A DNA stretch of 64,000 nt from Pseudomonas sp. BP8 (GCF_017875955.1 NZ_JAGINK010000001.1:563001-627000); one strand, 5' to 3'. Positions 25,893 through 35,417 are shown, counted from the stretch's first letter. Made by a program: numbers and translations. The notes: generated by a model not told the origin, from the sequence alone.

Positions 25893-26885
25893 CTAACCGC
25901 GAAAATGACTGGGCGCCACCCCGCTCCAACGCTGGAAGGCATGCCGAAAACTCGCGGTCTCACTAAAACCCAAGGTCTCGGCAATCCGATAAATCGGCAT
26001 CTGGTCCTCGGCCAGCAACTGCTTGGCCCGCTCAAACCGTAGCTCGTCGAGCAATTGCTGATAACTGCTGCCCAGCGCCTGCAAGTGCCGGCGCAACGTG
26101 CGCGACGAGCAATTCATCTGCCGCGCCAGCCCTTCCAGCCCAGGCGCCGCATCCAGCTGCTGCAGCAGCAACTGGCGAATCCGCCCCAGCCAGGCCTGGC
26201 GCCCGGTGAACTCCAGGTTCAGCTGCCGGCAGCGCTCGCTCATGGCCTTGTGGGTGACTGGGTCGGCCAACGGCAACGGCATGTCCAGCCAGTGCCGTTC
26301 GAAGGCGAACCCATTTTCACCCGCGGCGAAGCCCAGCGGGCAGGGGAATGCACCCTGATACCGCGCGTGATAGCTGGGTCGGCCGTGTTCGAAGCGCGCG
26401 GCCAACAGCGGCAGCGTCTGCCCCAGCAGGTCGTCGCAGATGGTTTTCAGCGAAACCAGGCAGAATTCGGCATTGAAGGTGGCCAGCGCCGGGCTGTCGC
26501 GGTAATCGCTTGCGCTGAACCAGACGCGCTGCCCATCGTCGAGCAAACGCAGCTGGAAGACTGTTCCCAGCAGTGCCGGATAGCGCAGTGCCAGGCGCAG
26601 GGCGTCACCCAAAGTGGCACTGGAGAGCAAGGCGTAACCGAGCATGCCGTAGCACGACACATGCATGCGCCGGCCCAGCTCGAGGCCGATCTCCGCACGT
26701 CGGCTGACGGCGTTGGCGCATACCTGCAGCTCTTGTTGAGTGGTGATGCGTGCATCCGCATGGCCCAGGTCGGCTGGGCCAATGCCGCTGCCGGCCAGCA
26801 ACGCCGAGGCATCGCAGCCTTCCTCCTGGAAAACCGTGAGGATCAGCGAAACGGCGTTGAGGGTAGTCAGGTGGCTGTGCAGCAT
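25893..26885 (-). CDS. AraC-family transcriptional regulator
   Basis: The 330-residue regulator has an N-terminal arabinose-binding-like domain (about 20-200, including SCYGMLGYALLSSATLGDAL). The C-terminal AraC double HTH runs from about 235 (LEGLARQMNCSSRTLRRHLQ, then IYRIAETLGFSETASFRHAF and QRWSGVAPSHFR). This layout is typical of the OruR/ArgR-like group responding to amino-acid or amine catabolites. The ATG at 26885 is preferred over a TTG 13 codons upstream. It follows aphA's upstream region, separated by a REP pair, so control of aphA is possible but not shown. Confidence 0.87.
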   Translation of the reverse strand: MLHSHLTTLNAVSLILTVFQEEGCDASALLAGSGIGPADLGHADARITTQQELQVCANAVSRRAEIGLELGRRMHVSCYGMLGYALLSSATLGDALRLALRYPALLGTVFQLRLLDDGQRVWFSASDYRDSPALATFNAEFCLVSLKTICDDLLGQTLPLLAARFEHGRPSYHARYQGAFPCPLGFAAGENGFAFERHWLDMPLPLADPVTHKAMSERCRQLNLEFTGRQAWLGRIRQLLLQQLDAAPGLEGLARQMNCSSRTLRRHLQALGSSYQQLLDELRFERAKQLLAEDQMPIYRIAETLGFSETASFRHAFQRWSGVAPSHFRG

Positions 26886-26961
26886 GCTCGGCAATCCCGT
26901 GGCTTGGGAGGCATTATGGAGCAAATTGTGTGCCGGGCAGCGTCCCGCAGAGTCTGCACAT

Positions 26962-26995
26962 AAAAAAAGGGCCCGAAGCGTGCGCTCGGGCCCTT
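26962..26995 (-). terminator. Intrinsic terminator of aspA
   Basis: Read on the minus strand, the stem aagggcccga / tcgggccctt closes a GC-rich loop and ends in seven T residues. It lies 57 bp after the aspA stop. Confidence 0.92.
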
Positions 26996-27051
26996 GAAAG
27001 GTCGAGAGGTGTCTAGTCCCTCAAACCTGGTGAGTCAGTTACAGCCGTCGG

Positions 27052-28476
27052 TTACGCTTTCAGCGGTACCAGACGTGGAGCGATCATGTTTTCCGGACGC
27101 AGGATGTCGTTGAGCATCTCTTCGTCCAGCAGCTGCTCTTCGCGCACCAGTTCCAGTACGCCGCGGCCGGTTTCCAGGGCAACGCGGGCGATACGGGTGG
27201 CGTTTTCGTAGCCGATGTACGGGTTCAGGGCGGTGACCAGGCCGATCGAGTGCTCGACCAGTTCACGGCAGCGCTGTTCGTTGGCGGTGATGCCGACGAT
27301 GCAGTGCTCGCGCAGCATGTCCATGGCGCGCTGGAGCAGGCGGATCGAGTCGAAGATCTTGTAGGCGATCAGCGGCTCCATCACGTTCAGCTGCAGCTGG
27401 CCACCTTCGGCAGCGATGGTCAGGGCCAGGTCGTTGCCCATGATGGCGAAGGCCACTTGGTTGACGGCCTCCGGGATCACCGGGTTGACCTTGCCTGGCA
27501 TGATCGAGCTGCCTGGCTGGCGTGCTGGCAGGTTGATCTCGTTGATGCCGGTACGTGGGCCGCTGGACAGCAGGCGCAGGTCGTTGCAGATCTTCGACAG
27601 CTTGACCGCGGTACGCTTGAGCATGCCCGAGAACAGGACGAAGGCGCCCATGTCGGAAGTTGCTTCGATCAGGTCGGCAGCCGGTACCAGCGGCTGGCCG
27701 CTGATGGTTGCCAGGCGCTGTACGGCGAGCATCTGGTAGCCCGGGTCGGCGTTGATGCCGGTACCGATTGCAGTACCGCCCAGGTTGATTTCGGTCAGCA
27801 GCTCTGGCGCCAGCGAACGCAGACGGTTGAGGTCTTCGGTCATGGTGGTGGCAAAGGCGCGGAATTCCTGGCCGAGGGTCATCGGCACGGCGTCTTGCAA
27901 CTGGGTACGGCCCATTTTCAGGACGTGGCTGAACTCTTCACCCTTGGCAGCGAACGCCTGGATCAGGCTGTCGAGGCTGGCCAGCAGGGCGTCGTGACCG
28001 AGCAGCAGACCCAGGCGGATCGCGGTCGGGTAGGCGTCGTTGGTCGACTGCGCCATGTTCACGTCGTTGTTCGGGTGCAGGTACTGGTACTCGCCCTTCT
28101 GGTGGCCCATGGCCTCCAGCGCGATGTTGGCGATGACTTCGTTGGCGTTCATGTTGGTAGAAGTACCAGCACCGCCCTGGATCATGTCGACCACGAACTG
28201 CTCGTGGTAGTCGCCGCGGATCAGACGGGCGCAAGCCTCGGTGATCGCCGCGTGTTTGGCATCGCTCAGGTGCCCCAGCTCACGGTTGGCGTCAGCAGCT
28301 GCCTGCTTGACCATCGCCAGGCCGACTACCAGTTTCGGGTAGTGCGACAGCGGAACGCCGGAGAGGTGGAAGTTGTTGGCAGCGCGCAGAGTCTGGATGC
28401 CGTAGTAGGCATCGGCAGGGACTTCAAGGGTACCAAGCAGATCTTTTTCGACGCGGAACGATGCAGCGGAGGACAT
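27052..28476 (-). CDS. aspA: Aspartate ammonia-lyase
   Basis: The 474-residue enzyme converts aspartate to fumarate and ammonia. It has the fumarase/aspartase signature GSSIMPGKVNP near residue 320, the GAGTSTNMNANEVIAN loop near 100 and HPNNDVNMAQSTNDAYPTA near 140. The length is typical. The ATG at 28476 is chosen because MSSAASFRVEKDLLG matches the family start as I recall it; another ATG lies 4 codons upstream and neither has a strong ribosome-binding site. A divergent LysR-type gene lies 180 bp upstream and may regulate it. Confidence 0.93.
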   Translation of the reverse strand: MSSAASFRVEKDLLGTLEVPADAYYGIQTLRAANNFHLSGVPLSHYPKLVVGLAMVKQAAADANRELGHLSDAKHAAITEACARLIRGDYHEQFVVDMIQGGAGTSTNMNANEVIANIALEAMGHQKGEYQYLHPNNDVNMAQSTNDAYPTAIRLGLLLGHDALLASLDSLIQAFAAKGEEFSHVLKMGRTQLQDAVPMTLGQEFRAFATTMTEDLNRLRSLAPELLTEINLGGTAIGTGINADPGYQMLAVQRLATISGQPLVPAADLIEATSDMGAFVLFSGMLKRTAVKLSKICNDLRLLSSGPRTGINEINLPARQPGSSIMPGKVNPVIPEAVNQVAFAIMGNDLALTIAAEGGQLQLNVMEPLIAYKIFDSIRLLQRAMDMLREHCIVGITANEQRCRELVEHSIGLVTALNPYIGYENATRIARVALETGRGVLELVREEQLLDEEMLNDILRPENMIAPRLVPLKA

Positions 28477-28656
28477 GATGGATATCATCTCGAGTTTGAC
28501 CCGGCACCTGCCGGAATGCCGCCAATCCTAGGCCTGCGAGGATTTGTCGGCCAATGCTGTTAGGCGCTAACCTATGCGCAAACGGCATAATGATTAATGT
28601 GACGTCAATTGATATTCGAGCGTGTTCCATTTTGGTGCACGGTGGGAGATGGCTTG

Positions 28657-29586
28657 ATGAACCTTGAAAGCAAATGGCTGGAAGATTTCAGTGCGCTGGC
28701 CTCGACGCGTAGTTTTTCCCAGGCGGCGGAGCGCCGGTTCGTCACCCAGCCGGCCTTCAGCCGGCGCATTCGCAGCCTCGAGGCCGCCTTGGGGCTGACC
28801 CTGGTGAACCGCTCACGCACGCCGATCGAGCTGACCGAGGCTGGCCAGCTGTTTCTCGTCACCGCGCGTACGGTTGTCGACCAGTTGAGCGAGGTTCTTC
28901 GCCATTTGCATCATATTGAAGGTGGCCAGGGGGAGGTTATCCAGGTTGCCGCAGCGCACTCGCTGGCCTCGGGGTTCTTCCCGCGCTGGGTAGCGGGGTT
29001 GCGTAACGACGGCCTGAACATCGCCACCCGCCTGGTCGCGACCAACGTCGGTGACGCGGTGCACGCCCTGCGTGAAGGTGGCTGCGACCTGATGTTGGCG
29101 TTCTATGACCCGGACGCTGCGCTGCAGATGGATGCCGAGATATTCCCCTCCCTGCATATGGGCACCACCGAGATGCTGCCGGTCTGCGCCGTCGGCCCCG
29201 ATGGCAACCCCCTGTTCGATCTGGAAGGCGACGCCAGCGTGCCGCTGCTGGCCTACAGCGCCGGGGCCTTTCTCGGCCGTTCGGTGAGCCTGCTGCTGCG
29301 CCAGCGCAACTTGCGCTACACCACGGTTTACGAGACAGCGATGGCCGACAGCCTGAAGAGCATGGCGCTTGAAGGCATGGGCGTTGCCTGGGTGCCGCGC
29401 CTGTCGATGCAAGGCGAGCTGGCGCGCGGTGAATTGGCGGTGTGTGGCACCAGCGCCTGGCACGTGCCGCTGGAGATTCGCCTGTACCGCTGCGCCCTGG
29501 TGCGCAAGGCCAACGTCAGGCTGCTGTGGCGCAAGCTGGAAGGCGGCACAGTTGACCCGAAAGTCAGCCAAACCCCCGAAAAATAG
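28657..29586 (+). CDS. LysR-type regulator, divergent from aspA
   Basis: The 309-residue protein has an N-terminal winged HTH (residues 4-63: LEDFSALASTRSFSQAAERR, then FVTQPAFSRRIRSLEAALGL) and a periplasmic-binding-like effector domain with QVAAAHSLASGFFPRWV. The ATG at 28657 is preceded by GGGAG. Its position divergent from aspA suggests it controls aspartase in response to an amino acid, but the effector is unknown. Confidence 0.87.
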   Translation: MNLESKWLEDFSALASTRSFSQAAERRFVTQPAFSRRIRSLEAALGLTLVNRSRTPIELTEAGQLFLVTARTVVDQLSEVLRHLHHIEGGQGEVIQVAAAHSLASGFFPRWVAGLRNDGLNIATRLVATNVGDAVHALREGGCDLMLAFYDPDAALQMDAEIFPSLHMGTTEMLPVCAVGPDGNPLFDLEGDASVPLLAYSAGAFLGRSVSLLLRQRNLRYTTVYETAMADSLKSMALEGMGVAWVPRLSMQGELARGELAVCGTSAWHVPLEIRLYRCALVRKANVRLLWRKLEGGTVDPKVSQTPEK

Positions 29587-29681
29587 GCCCGACAGTTGGT
29601 CGCCAGGGGTGCCGGGATGCTATCGCGTTACGTTATACTGCGCGGCCCCTCGACCGGATAGATTCCGGTCATGATCAGCAA

Positions 29682-29721
29682 ACAAGCCACGCCGGTCGTC
29701 CCGCGTGGCTTGTTGTTTTTT
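29682..29721 (+). terminator. Terminator-like hairpin in the purE leader
   Basis: An 11-bp stem (acaagccacgc / gcgtggcttgt) with a 10-base loop is followed by a T-rich run. It ends only 37 bp before the purE ATG, too close for a full promoter in between. A smaller hairpin (accgga / tccggt, 29653-29669) precedes it, and TATACT at 29634-29639 is a possible -10. The arrangement suggests attenuation of purEK, though it could simply end the upstream LysR transcript. Confidence 0.75.
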
Positions 29722-29758
29722 GACGCGCCAGATGGCGCACAAGCGAAGAGGCTCGACG

Positions 29759-30250
29759 ATGAGTGCACTGGTTGGCGTGATCATGGGCTCCAAGTCCGAT
29801 TGGTCCACCCTTAGCCACACCGCCGATATGCTGGAAAAACTCGGCATTCCCTACGAGGTGAAGGTGGTTTCCGCCCACCGTACCCCGGATCTGCTGTTCC
29901 AGTATGCCGATGAGGCTGAAGGCCGCGGCATCGAGGTGATCATCGCCGGTGCCGGTGGCGCTGCCCACCTGCCAGGCATGTGCGCCGCCAAGACTCACCT
30001 GCCGGTGCTCGGCGTACCGGTGCAGTCGTCGATGCTGTCGGGCGTCGACTCGCTGCTGTCGATCGTGCAGATGCCAGCTGGCGTGCCGGTTGCGACCCTG
30101 GCCATCGGCAAGGCTGGCGCGATCAACGCCGCATTGCTGTCGGCGAGCATTCTCGGTGCCAAGCACCCGCAGTTCCACGCGGCGCTCAAGCAGTTCCGCA
30201 CGGAACAGACCGAAACCGTCCTGGACAATCCAGACCCGCGTCAGGTTTGA
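29759..30250 (+). CDS. purE: N5-carboxyaminoimidazole ribonucleotide mutase
   Basis: The 163-residue enzyme moves the carboxyl group of N5-CAIR to C4 in purine synthesis. The class I PurE motifs are [22 protein letters not shown] with the catalytic His, and [14 protein letters not shown]. The ATG at 29759 has AAGAGG upstream and matches the usual family start. It is followed after 10 bp by purK. A terminator-like hairpin lies in its leader. Confidence 0.95.
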   Translation: MSALVGVIMGSKSDWSTLSHTADMLEKLGIPYEVKVVSAHRTPDLLFQYADEAEGRGIEVIIAGAGGAAHLPGMCAAKTHLPVLGVPVQSSMLSGVDSLLSIVQMPAGVPVATLAIGKAGAINAALLSASILGAKHPQFHAALKQFRTEQTETVLDNPDPRQV

Positions 30251-30260
30251 GGCTTACCAC

Positions 30261-31343
30261 ATGAAGATCGGTGTAATCGGTGGCGGCCAGTTGGGCCGCA
30301 TGCTGGCCTTGGCGGGCACCCCGCTGGGCATGAACTTCGCCTTCCTCGACCCCGCGCCGGACGCTTGCGCCGCGCCGCTGGGCGAGCACCTGCGTGCCGA
30401 CTACGGCGACCAGGAGCACCTGCGCCAGTTGGCCGACGAAGTCGACCTGGTGACCTTCGAGTTCGAAAGCGTCCCGGCCGAGACCGTCGCCTTCCTCTCG
30501 CAGTTCGTCCCGGTCTACCCGAGCGCCGAAGCGCTGCGCATCGCCCGTGACCGCCTGTTCGAGAAGAGCATGTTCCGCGACCTGGGCATCCCCACCCCGG
30601 CTTTCGCCGACATCCTGTCGCAGGCCGACCTCGACGCTGCGGTTGCCAGCATCGGCCTGCCGGCCGTGCTCAAGACGCGCACCCTGGGCTACGACGGCAA
30701 GGGCCAGAAAGTCCTGCGCACGCCTGAAGACGTGCTCGATACGTTCGCCGAACTGGGCAGCGTGCCGTGCCTGCTGGAAGGTTTTGTACCGTTCACCGGT
30801 GAAGTCTCGCTGGTCGCCGTGCGTGGCCGCGATGGCGAAACGCGCTTCTACCCGCTGGTGCACAACACCCACGAGAGCGGCATCCTGCGCCTGTCGGTCG
30901 CCAGTGAAGACCACCCGCTGCAGTCGCTGGCCGAAGACTACGTTGGCCGCGTGCTGGAGAAGCTCGACTATGTGGGCGTGATGGCCTTCGAGTTCTTCGA
31001 AGTCGACGGTGGCCTCAAGGCCAACGAGATTGCCCCACGGGTGCACAACTCCGGCCACTGGACCATCGAAGGCGCCGAGTGCAGCCAGTTCCAGAACCAC
31101 CTGCGCGCCGTTGCCGGCCTGCCGCTGGGTTCGACCGCCAAGGTCGGCGAAAGCGCCATGCTCAACTTCATCGGTGAAGTGCCGGCGGTGGACAAGATCG
31201 TCGCCATCGACGATTGCCACCTGCATCACTATGGCAAGGCCTTCAAGGTCGGCCGCAAGGTTGGCCACGCCACCCTGCGTTGCTCCGACATGCTCACCCT
31301 GCAGGGCAAGATCGCCGAAGTAGAGGCGTTGATCGCCGGCTGA
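30261..31343 (+). CDS. purK: N5-carboxyaminoimidazole ribonucleotide synthase
   Basis: The 360-residue ATP-grasp enzyme carboxylates AIR to N5-CAIR with ATP and bicarbonate. It opens with KIGVIGGGQLGRMLALAG, has TRTLGYDGKGQ as the ATP-binding loop near residue 150, and NEIAPRVHNSGHWTIEG near 258 with metal ligands. The ATG at 30261 gives the family length. It is the second gene of purEK. Confidence 0.95.
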   Translation: MKIGVIGGGQLGRMLALAGTPLGMNFAFLDPAPDACAAPLGEHLRADYGDQEHLRQLADEVDLVTFEFESVPAETVAFLSQFVPVYPSAEALRIARDRLFEKSMFRDLGIPTPAFADILSQADLDAAVASIGLPAVLKTRTLGYDGKGQKVLRTPEDVLDTFAELGSVPCLLEGFVPFTGEVSLVAVRGRDGETRFYPLVHNTHESGILRLSVASEDHPLQSLAEDYVGRVLEKLDYVGVMAFEFFEVDGGLKANEIAPRVHNSGHWTIEGAECSQFQNHLRAVAGLPLGSTAKVGESAMLNFIGEVPAVDKIVAIDDCHLHHYGKAFKVGRKVGHATLRCSDMLTLQGKIAEVEALIAG

Positions 31344-31439
31344 TTGAACCTCTGCGGTTGGTAAACCCTCTGAGATGGCAACACGCCAAAGCGCTGTCTA
31401 GGCTTTGGCTGTTTTCTTCTTCATTGCAGAGGGATTGCC

Positions 31440-31685
31440 ATGGGCATCATTGGAACCATTTTCATCGGCCTGATCGTCGGCCTGCTGGCGCGCTTCCTGA
31501 AACCAGGAGACGACAGCATGGGCTGGATCATGACCATCCTCCTCGGTATTGCCGGCTCGCTGCTGGCGACCTACGGCGGCCAGGCGTTGGGCATCTACCA
31601 GGCTGGCCAGGCCGCGGGCTTCTTCGGCGCGCTGGTCGGCGCCGTCGTCCTGCTGGTGATCTACGGACTGATCAAGAAACGCTGA
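31440..31685 (+). CDS. GlsB/YeaQ/YmgE-family membrane protein
   Basis: The 81-residue protein has three hydrophobic segments: GTIFIGLIVGLLARFL, IMTILLGIAGSLLATYGG, and FFGALVGAVVLLVIYGLI. The glycine-rich transglycosylase-associated family pattern includes LKPGDDSMGWI. AGAGGG precedes the ATG. Such proteins are often stress-induced; their role is unknown. Confidence 0.88.
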   Translation: MGIIGTIFIGLIVGLLARFLKPGDDSMGWIMTILLGIAGSLLATYGGQALGIYQAGQAAGFFGALVGAVVLLVIYGLIKKR

Positions 31686-31733
31686 TTGCACGTTAGAATG
31701 CCCGGCAATTCTATCGAGTTGCCGAGCGTTCTC

Positions 31734-32267
31734 ATGCGTGCGTTGTTTCTCCTTCCCCTGCTGCTGGCCAGTACCCTGGCCCATGCCGAGTTGCCCGAAA
31801 CCGACTGGCTCGAGTTGATGCCCACGTCGGACCAGAAGGCGCTGGAGCAGATGCCTGAAATCGACCACGACTCGCCTGAAGCCATGGGTACCTTTACCGA
31901 CAAGGGCGGCCTCAAGCAGAGCAAGGGCTTGCCGGCGGTGATGTACTCGACCAAGACCGTGGCAGCGATGAATGGCAAACAGATCCGCCTTGGCGGCTAC
32001 CCGGTGCCGCTGGAGAGCGACGCCAAGGGCAACAGTACGCTGTTCTTCCTGGTGCCGTATCCAGGCGCCTGTATCCACGTGCCGCCGCCGCCACCGAACC
32101 AGCTGGTGTTAGTGCGTTATCCGAAAGGATTGAAGATCGACGACATCTACACGCCGCTGTGGGTCAGCGGCACGTTGAAGCTGGAGAAGGTCAGCAATGA
32201 TTTGGCTGATGCGGCCTATGCGCTGGATGCTGGGCAGGTGAGGGTTGTGGAGGACGCTGACCTCTGA
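31734..32267 (+). CDS. DUF3299 family exported protein
   Basis: From the ATG at 31734 the 177-residue protein starts with a signal peptide (residues 1-18, ending LAHA). The mature part contains DWLELMPTSDQKALEQMPEI and the conserved-type segment RLGGYPVPLE followed by FFLVPYPGACIHVPPPPPNQ, which carries the single Cys. DUF3299 proteins are periplasmic or lipoprotein-like with unknown function. The upstream in-frame extension to 31686 lacks a ribosome-binding site and is left out. Confidence 0.85.
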   Translation: MRALFLLPLLLASTLAHAELPETDWLELMPTSDQKALEQMPEIDHDSPEAMGTFTDKGGLKQSKGLPAVMYSTKTVAAMNGKQIRLGGYPVPLESDAKGNSTLFFLVPYPGACIHVPPPPPNQLVLVRYPKGLKIDDIYTPLWVSGTLKLEKVSNDLADAAYALDAGQVRVVEDADL

Positions 32268-32280
32268 GGTTGTTGGTGCT

Positions 32281-32359
32281 GGCCTCTTCGCGGGGCAAGC
32301 CCGCTCCTACAGGGGGTTGCAGTGATCCTGTAGGAGCGGGCTTGCCCCGCGAAGAGGCC
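32281..32359. repeat. Inverted pair of REP elements
   Basis: Full REP copies at 32281-32313 and 32327-32359 face each other across a 13-base loop, between convergent genes. They could form a long hairpin that also ends transcription. Confidence 0.92.
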
Positions 32360-32384
32360 GGTACGGGCCGCCACCTATTTCGGA

Positions 32385-33281
32385 CTAGAGCGCCTCGCTG
32401 CCAATCACCACACTCAGCGCCTGGCTTGCCCCCGGCTTGAGCAGCACCACGTCATCCCACACATTGGCGGTTTCGATGCACAGCATCCGCTGCCAGCCAT
32501 CATCGGCCATGTCTGCCAATTCCTTGGCCCGCTCGGTCCACGGGTTCCAGATCACCGCCGAACGCGAGCCACTGCTGCTCAGGGTAATCCGTCGCTGCCA
32601 ATGCGGATCGACAATGCTCAGCTGCTGCGGCGTGTGCAGGTAGATCCGATCAGTCTCGCCGGCAAACCCAAGCGGACCCGCCTGCTGGCGTTGCTGCCAA
32701 TCAGCCAGGGTCTCGATGTAATCCAGCCCCTCGACGCCTTCGACCCGCGCCTGGCGCACGTCGCTGACCGCAAAGTAACTATGCAACGCCTGGCTGATAG
32801 TCACGCTGTCGTTGCCCAGATTGCGGCTGGTCAGGGTCACCTTGAGCTGCTCGCCCAGTTCGATCAGCAGCTTCAACTCGACCGCGTGCGGCCAGCCAGG
32901 CAGATCGCCCTGGGCCTCGGGCAGTTCGAATTCGATATGCAGGCTGCCAGCAACTTCCTCGACCCCGCGCAGCTGCCAGTCGCGAGCACGCACCAGGCCA
33001 TGCGCCGGTGCCTGCTCAGCGTTGTACATTTTTTGAACAGATTCGGGGTTGCGCTGCAAATTGCCAAACCAGGGCCAGCACACCGGCACCCCGGCACGCA
33101 CGGATTTGCCCTGGCGGAAGATCGCCTGGTCGCTCAGCCACAACAGCGGCGGCTCGCCGATCCGCTGGTAACTGAGGATCTGCGCACCCTGCTGGGCGAT
33201 CAGTAGTTCGGCGTGGGCGCTGCTGATGCGCCAGCAGTTGAGCTCACCGTGGAGTTCGGTGTCGACCTTGAAGTTAGCCAT
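32385..33281 (-). CDS. D-hexose-6-phosphate mutarotase (YeaD family)
   Basis: The 298-residue aldose-1-epimerase-fold protein interconverts anomers of hexose-6-phosphates. Family segments are GAQILSYQRIGEPPLLWLSD near residue 31, VRAGVPVCWPWFGN near 62, and QALHSYFAVSDVRQARVEGV near 165, with His and Asp/Glu in a beta-sandwich. The C-terminus (VIWNPWTERAKELADM, then MLCIETANV) matches YeaD. It is a solitary gene. Confidence 0.9.
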   Translation of the reverse strand: MANFKVDTELHGELNCWRISSAHAELLIAQQGAQILSYQRIGEPPLLWLSDQAIFRQGKSVRAGVPVCWPWFGNLQRNPESVQKMYNAEQAPAHGLVRARDWQLRGVEEVAGSLHIEFELPEAQGDLPGWPHAVELKLLIELGEQLKVTLTSRNLGNDSVTISQALHSYFAVSDVRQARVEGVEGLDYIETLADWQQRQQAGPLGFAGETDRIYLHTPQQLSIVDPHWQRRITLSSSGSRSAVIWNPWTERAKELADMADDGWQRMLCIETANVWDDVVLLKPGASQALSVVIGSEAL

Positions 33282-33352
33282 ACGCTTGTCTCGTTGATTG
33301 CACGTCAGGCCTTCGACCTTGTGCCTTGCAACGAGTTTACCGCCAGCGTGCC

Positions 33353-33751
33353 TCAGCGACGAGGCACGGAACGGGTGCGACCACTGCCATCGATGGCGAC
33401 GAAGACAAACGCCGCTTCAGTGACCTTGCGCCATTCGCTGGACAACGGGTCGTCGCTCCACACCTCGACCAGCATCTGGATCGAGCTGCGGCCGATTTCT
33501 ACGGTCTGGGTATAGAACGACAGCTGTGCGCCCACCGCCACCGGCACCAGGAAGGCCATGCGGTCGATGGACACGGTAGCTACGCGACCGCCCGCGACGC
33601 GGCTGGCCATGGCGGTACCCGCCAGGTCCATCTGGGCGACCAGCCAGCCGCCAAAGATGTCACCAAAACCGTTGGTTTCGCGGGGTAACGCAGTGATCTG
33701 CAGGGCCAGGTCGCCCTGCGGGATAGGATCTTCTTGTTCGAGCTCAATCAT
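33353..33751 (-). CDS. Acyl-CoA thioesterase, hotdog fold
   Basis: From the ATG at 33751 the protein has 132 residues with GDIFGGWLVAQMDLAGTAMA, the hotdog catalytic helix with conserved Asp. VATVSIDRMAFLVPVAVG and SSIQMLVEVWSD follow. It is a YciA-like hydrolase of acyl-CoA. The frame extends upstream to 33988, but that stretch is not family-like and the start has GAGG upstream. It is distinct from the longer thioesterase at 1795-2280. Confidence 0.87.
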   Translation of the reverse strand: MIELEQEDPIPQGDLALQITALPRETNGFGDIFGGWLVAQMDLAGTAMASRVAGGRVATVSIDRMAFLVPVAVGAQLSFYTQTVEIGRSSIQMLVEVWSDDPLSSEWRKVTEAAFVFVAIDGSGRTRSVPRR

Positions 33752-34110
33752 GCCGTGGGGCCTCTGACCCGTGACGCTTCGTTGGTGGGCGCAATCAAGG
33801 ACGCCGTGAAAACGATTCAGCCAAAAACATACTACGCTGATTTCGCTCTGGAGGGCGGCCAAAGGGAAACTCTGCGAAACCGCCCGAGCATAGTGACCGG
33901 CGTTTTCGCACAACATCCCATTAGGGAAGCAACCTTTTCCTACGAAGGGGCAGTATATAGACCCTGACCGCCAGCGACGACCGTACATTCATGAATATCT
34001 GTAGGGTTTTCGTATTGCTATGAGCACGGCGTGGCAATTTGTTATCTTCGCTGTTTCCCAATCCAGAAGCCGCGCCGCAAGCGGCCTGCACGCCCTACAA
34101 GAGATAATCG
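33752..34110. other. Intergenic region between divergent genes
   Basis: These 359 bp must hold the promoters of the thioesterase and the MFS gene. The only structure I see is an 11-bp inverted repeat with one mismatch (gcgaaaccgcc 33874-33884 / ggcgttttcgc 33899-33909), which might be an operator. No convincing gene or RNA was found. Confidence 0.4.
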
Positions 34111-35400
34111 ATGACCTCCGTGCCGAGCAGTATCGAGCAGCCCTCGCGGCCGCTGACCCGCAAAGACTACAAGACCTTGTCATTGTCCGCCCTTGGCGGT
34201 GCTCTGGAGTTTTACGACTTCATCATATTCGTGTTCTTCGCCAAGGTTATTGGTGAGCTGTTCTTCCCGCCGGATATGCCCGAATGGCTGCGCATGATGC
34301 AGACCTTCGGCCTTTTCGCCGCCGGCTACCTGGCGCGGCCGCTGGGCGGCATCATCATGGCGCACTTCGGCGACCTGCTCGGGCGCAAGAAGATGTTTAC
34401 CCTGAGCATCTTCATGATGGCGATGCCGACACTGATCATGGGCCTGCTGCCCACCTACGCGCAGATCGGCCTGTGGGCGCCGATTCTGCTGCTGCTGATG
34501 CGCGTCATCCAGGGTGCGGCGATCGGCGGCGAAGTACCGGGTGCCTGGGTATTTGTCTCCGAGCACGTGCCGGCGCGCAACACCGGTTACGCTTGTGGCA
34601 CCCTGACGGCGGGGCTGACCGCCGGCATTCTGCTGGGCTCGCTGGTGGCGATGCTGATCAACTCCCTGTACATGCCGGAAGAAGTGGCCGATTTCGCCTG
34701 GCGTATCCCGTTTCTGCTCGGCGGTGTGTTCGGACTGTTCTCGGTCTACCTGCGCCGCTGGCTGCATGAGACCCCGGTGTTCGCCGAGATGCAGCAACGC
34801 AAGGCCCTGGCTGCAGAGCTGCCGCTGGCAGCGGTACTGCGTGATCACCGTAGCGCAATCGTCCTGTCGATGTTGCTGACCTGGTTGCTGTCGGCCGGTA
34901 TCGTCGTGGTCATCCTGATGACCCCGACATTGCTGCAGAGCCTTTACCACATCAGCCCGATCGACTCGCTCAAGGCCAACAGCCTGGCGATCGTCCTGCT
35001 CAGCCTCGGCTGTATCGGCTCAGGCAGCCTGGCCGACCGCTTCGGTGCCGGCCGTGTGCTGGTGATCGGCAGCCTGGCGCTGCTGGCCAGCTCGTGGACC
35101 TTCTACCACAGCCTGCCGACCCGGCCAGACCTGCTACTCCCGCTGTACGCCATCACCGGCCTGTGCGTCGGGGTGATTGGCGCCGTACCGTATGTGATGG
35201 TCAAGGCGTTTCCGGCGCCGGTGCGCTTCAGCGGCCTGTCGTTCTCCTACAACGTGGCCTACGCCATCTTTGGCGGGCTGACGCCGATGGCGGTGACCGC
35301 GCTGCTGAAGTTCAGCCCAATGGCGCCTGCCTACTATGTGGCGGTGCTGTGCGCCGTTGGTCTGCTGGTGGGGCTCTACCTGCTGGCGAAAAAGCGTTGA
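34111..35400 (+). CDS. MFS transporter, metabolite:H+ symporter type
   Basis: The 429-residue protein has twelve predicted spans. The start KTLSLSALGGALEFYDFIIF is the hallmark of the metabolite:H+ symporter branch (citrate, proline/betaine, alpha-ketoglutarate carriers). The loop 2-3 motif is GDLLGRKKMFTLSIFMM and the fourth-span motif LMRVIQGAAIGGEVPGAWVF. The substrate is likely an organic acid or betaine, but cannot be fixed. AAGAGAT precedes the ATG. Confidence 0.87.
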   Translation: MTSVPSSIEQPSRPLTRKDYKTLSLSALGGALEFYDFIIFVFFAKVIGELFFPPDMPEWLRMMQTFGLFAAGYLARPLGGIIMAHFGDLLGRKKMFTLSIFMMAMPTLIMGLLPTYAQIGLWAPILLLLMRVIQGAAIGGEVPGAWVFVSEHVPARNTGYACGTLTAGLTAGILLGSLVAMLINSLYMPEEVADFAWRIPFLLGGVFGLFSVYLRRWLHETPVFAEMQQRKALAAELPLAAVLRDHRSAIVLSMLLTWLLSAGIVVVILMTPTLLQSLYHISPIDSLKANSLAIVLLSLGCIGSGSLADRFGAGRVLVIGSLALLASSWTFYHSLPTRPDLLLPLYAITGLCVGVIGAVPYVMVKAFPAPVRFSGLSFSYNVAYAIFGGLTPMAVTALLKFSPMAPAYYVAVLCAVGLLVGLYLLAKKR

Positions 35401-35417
35401 TTGCTCTAGTTGCTGTG

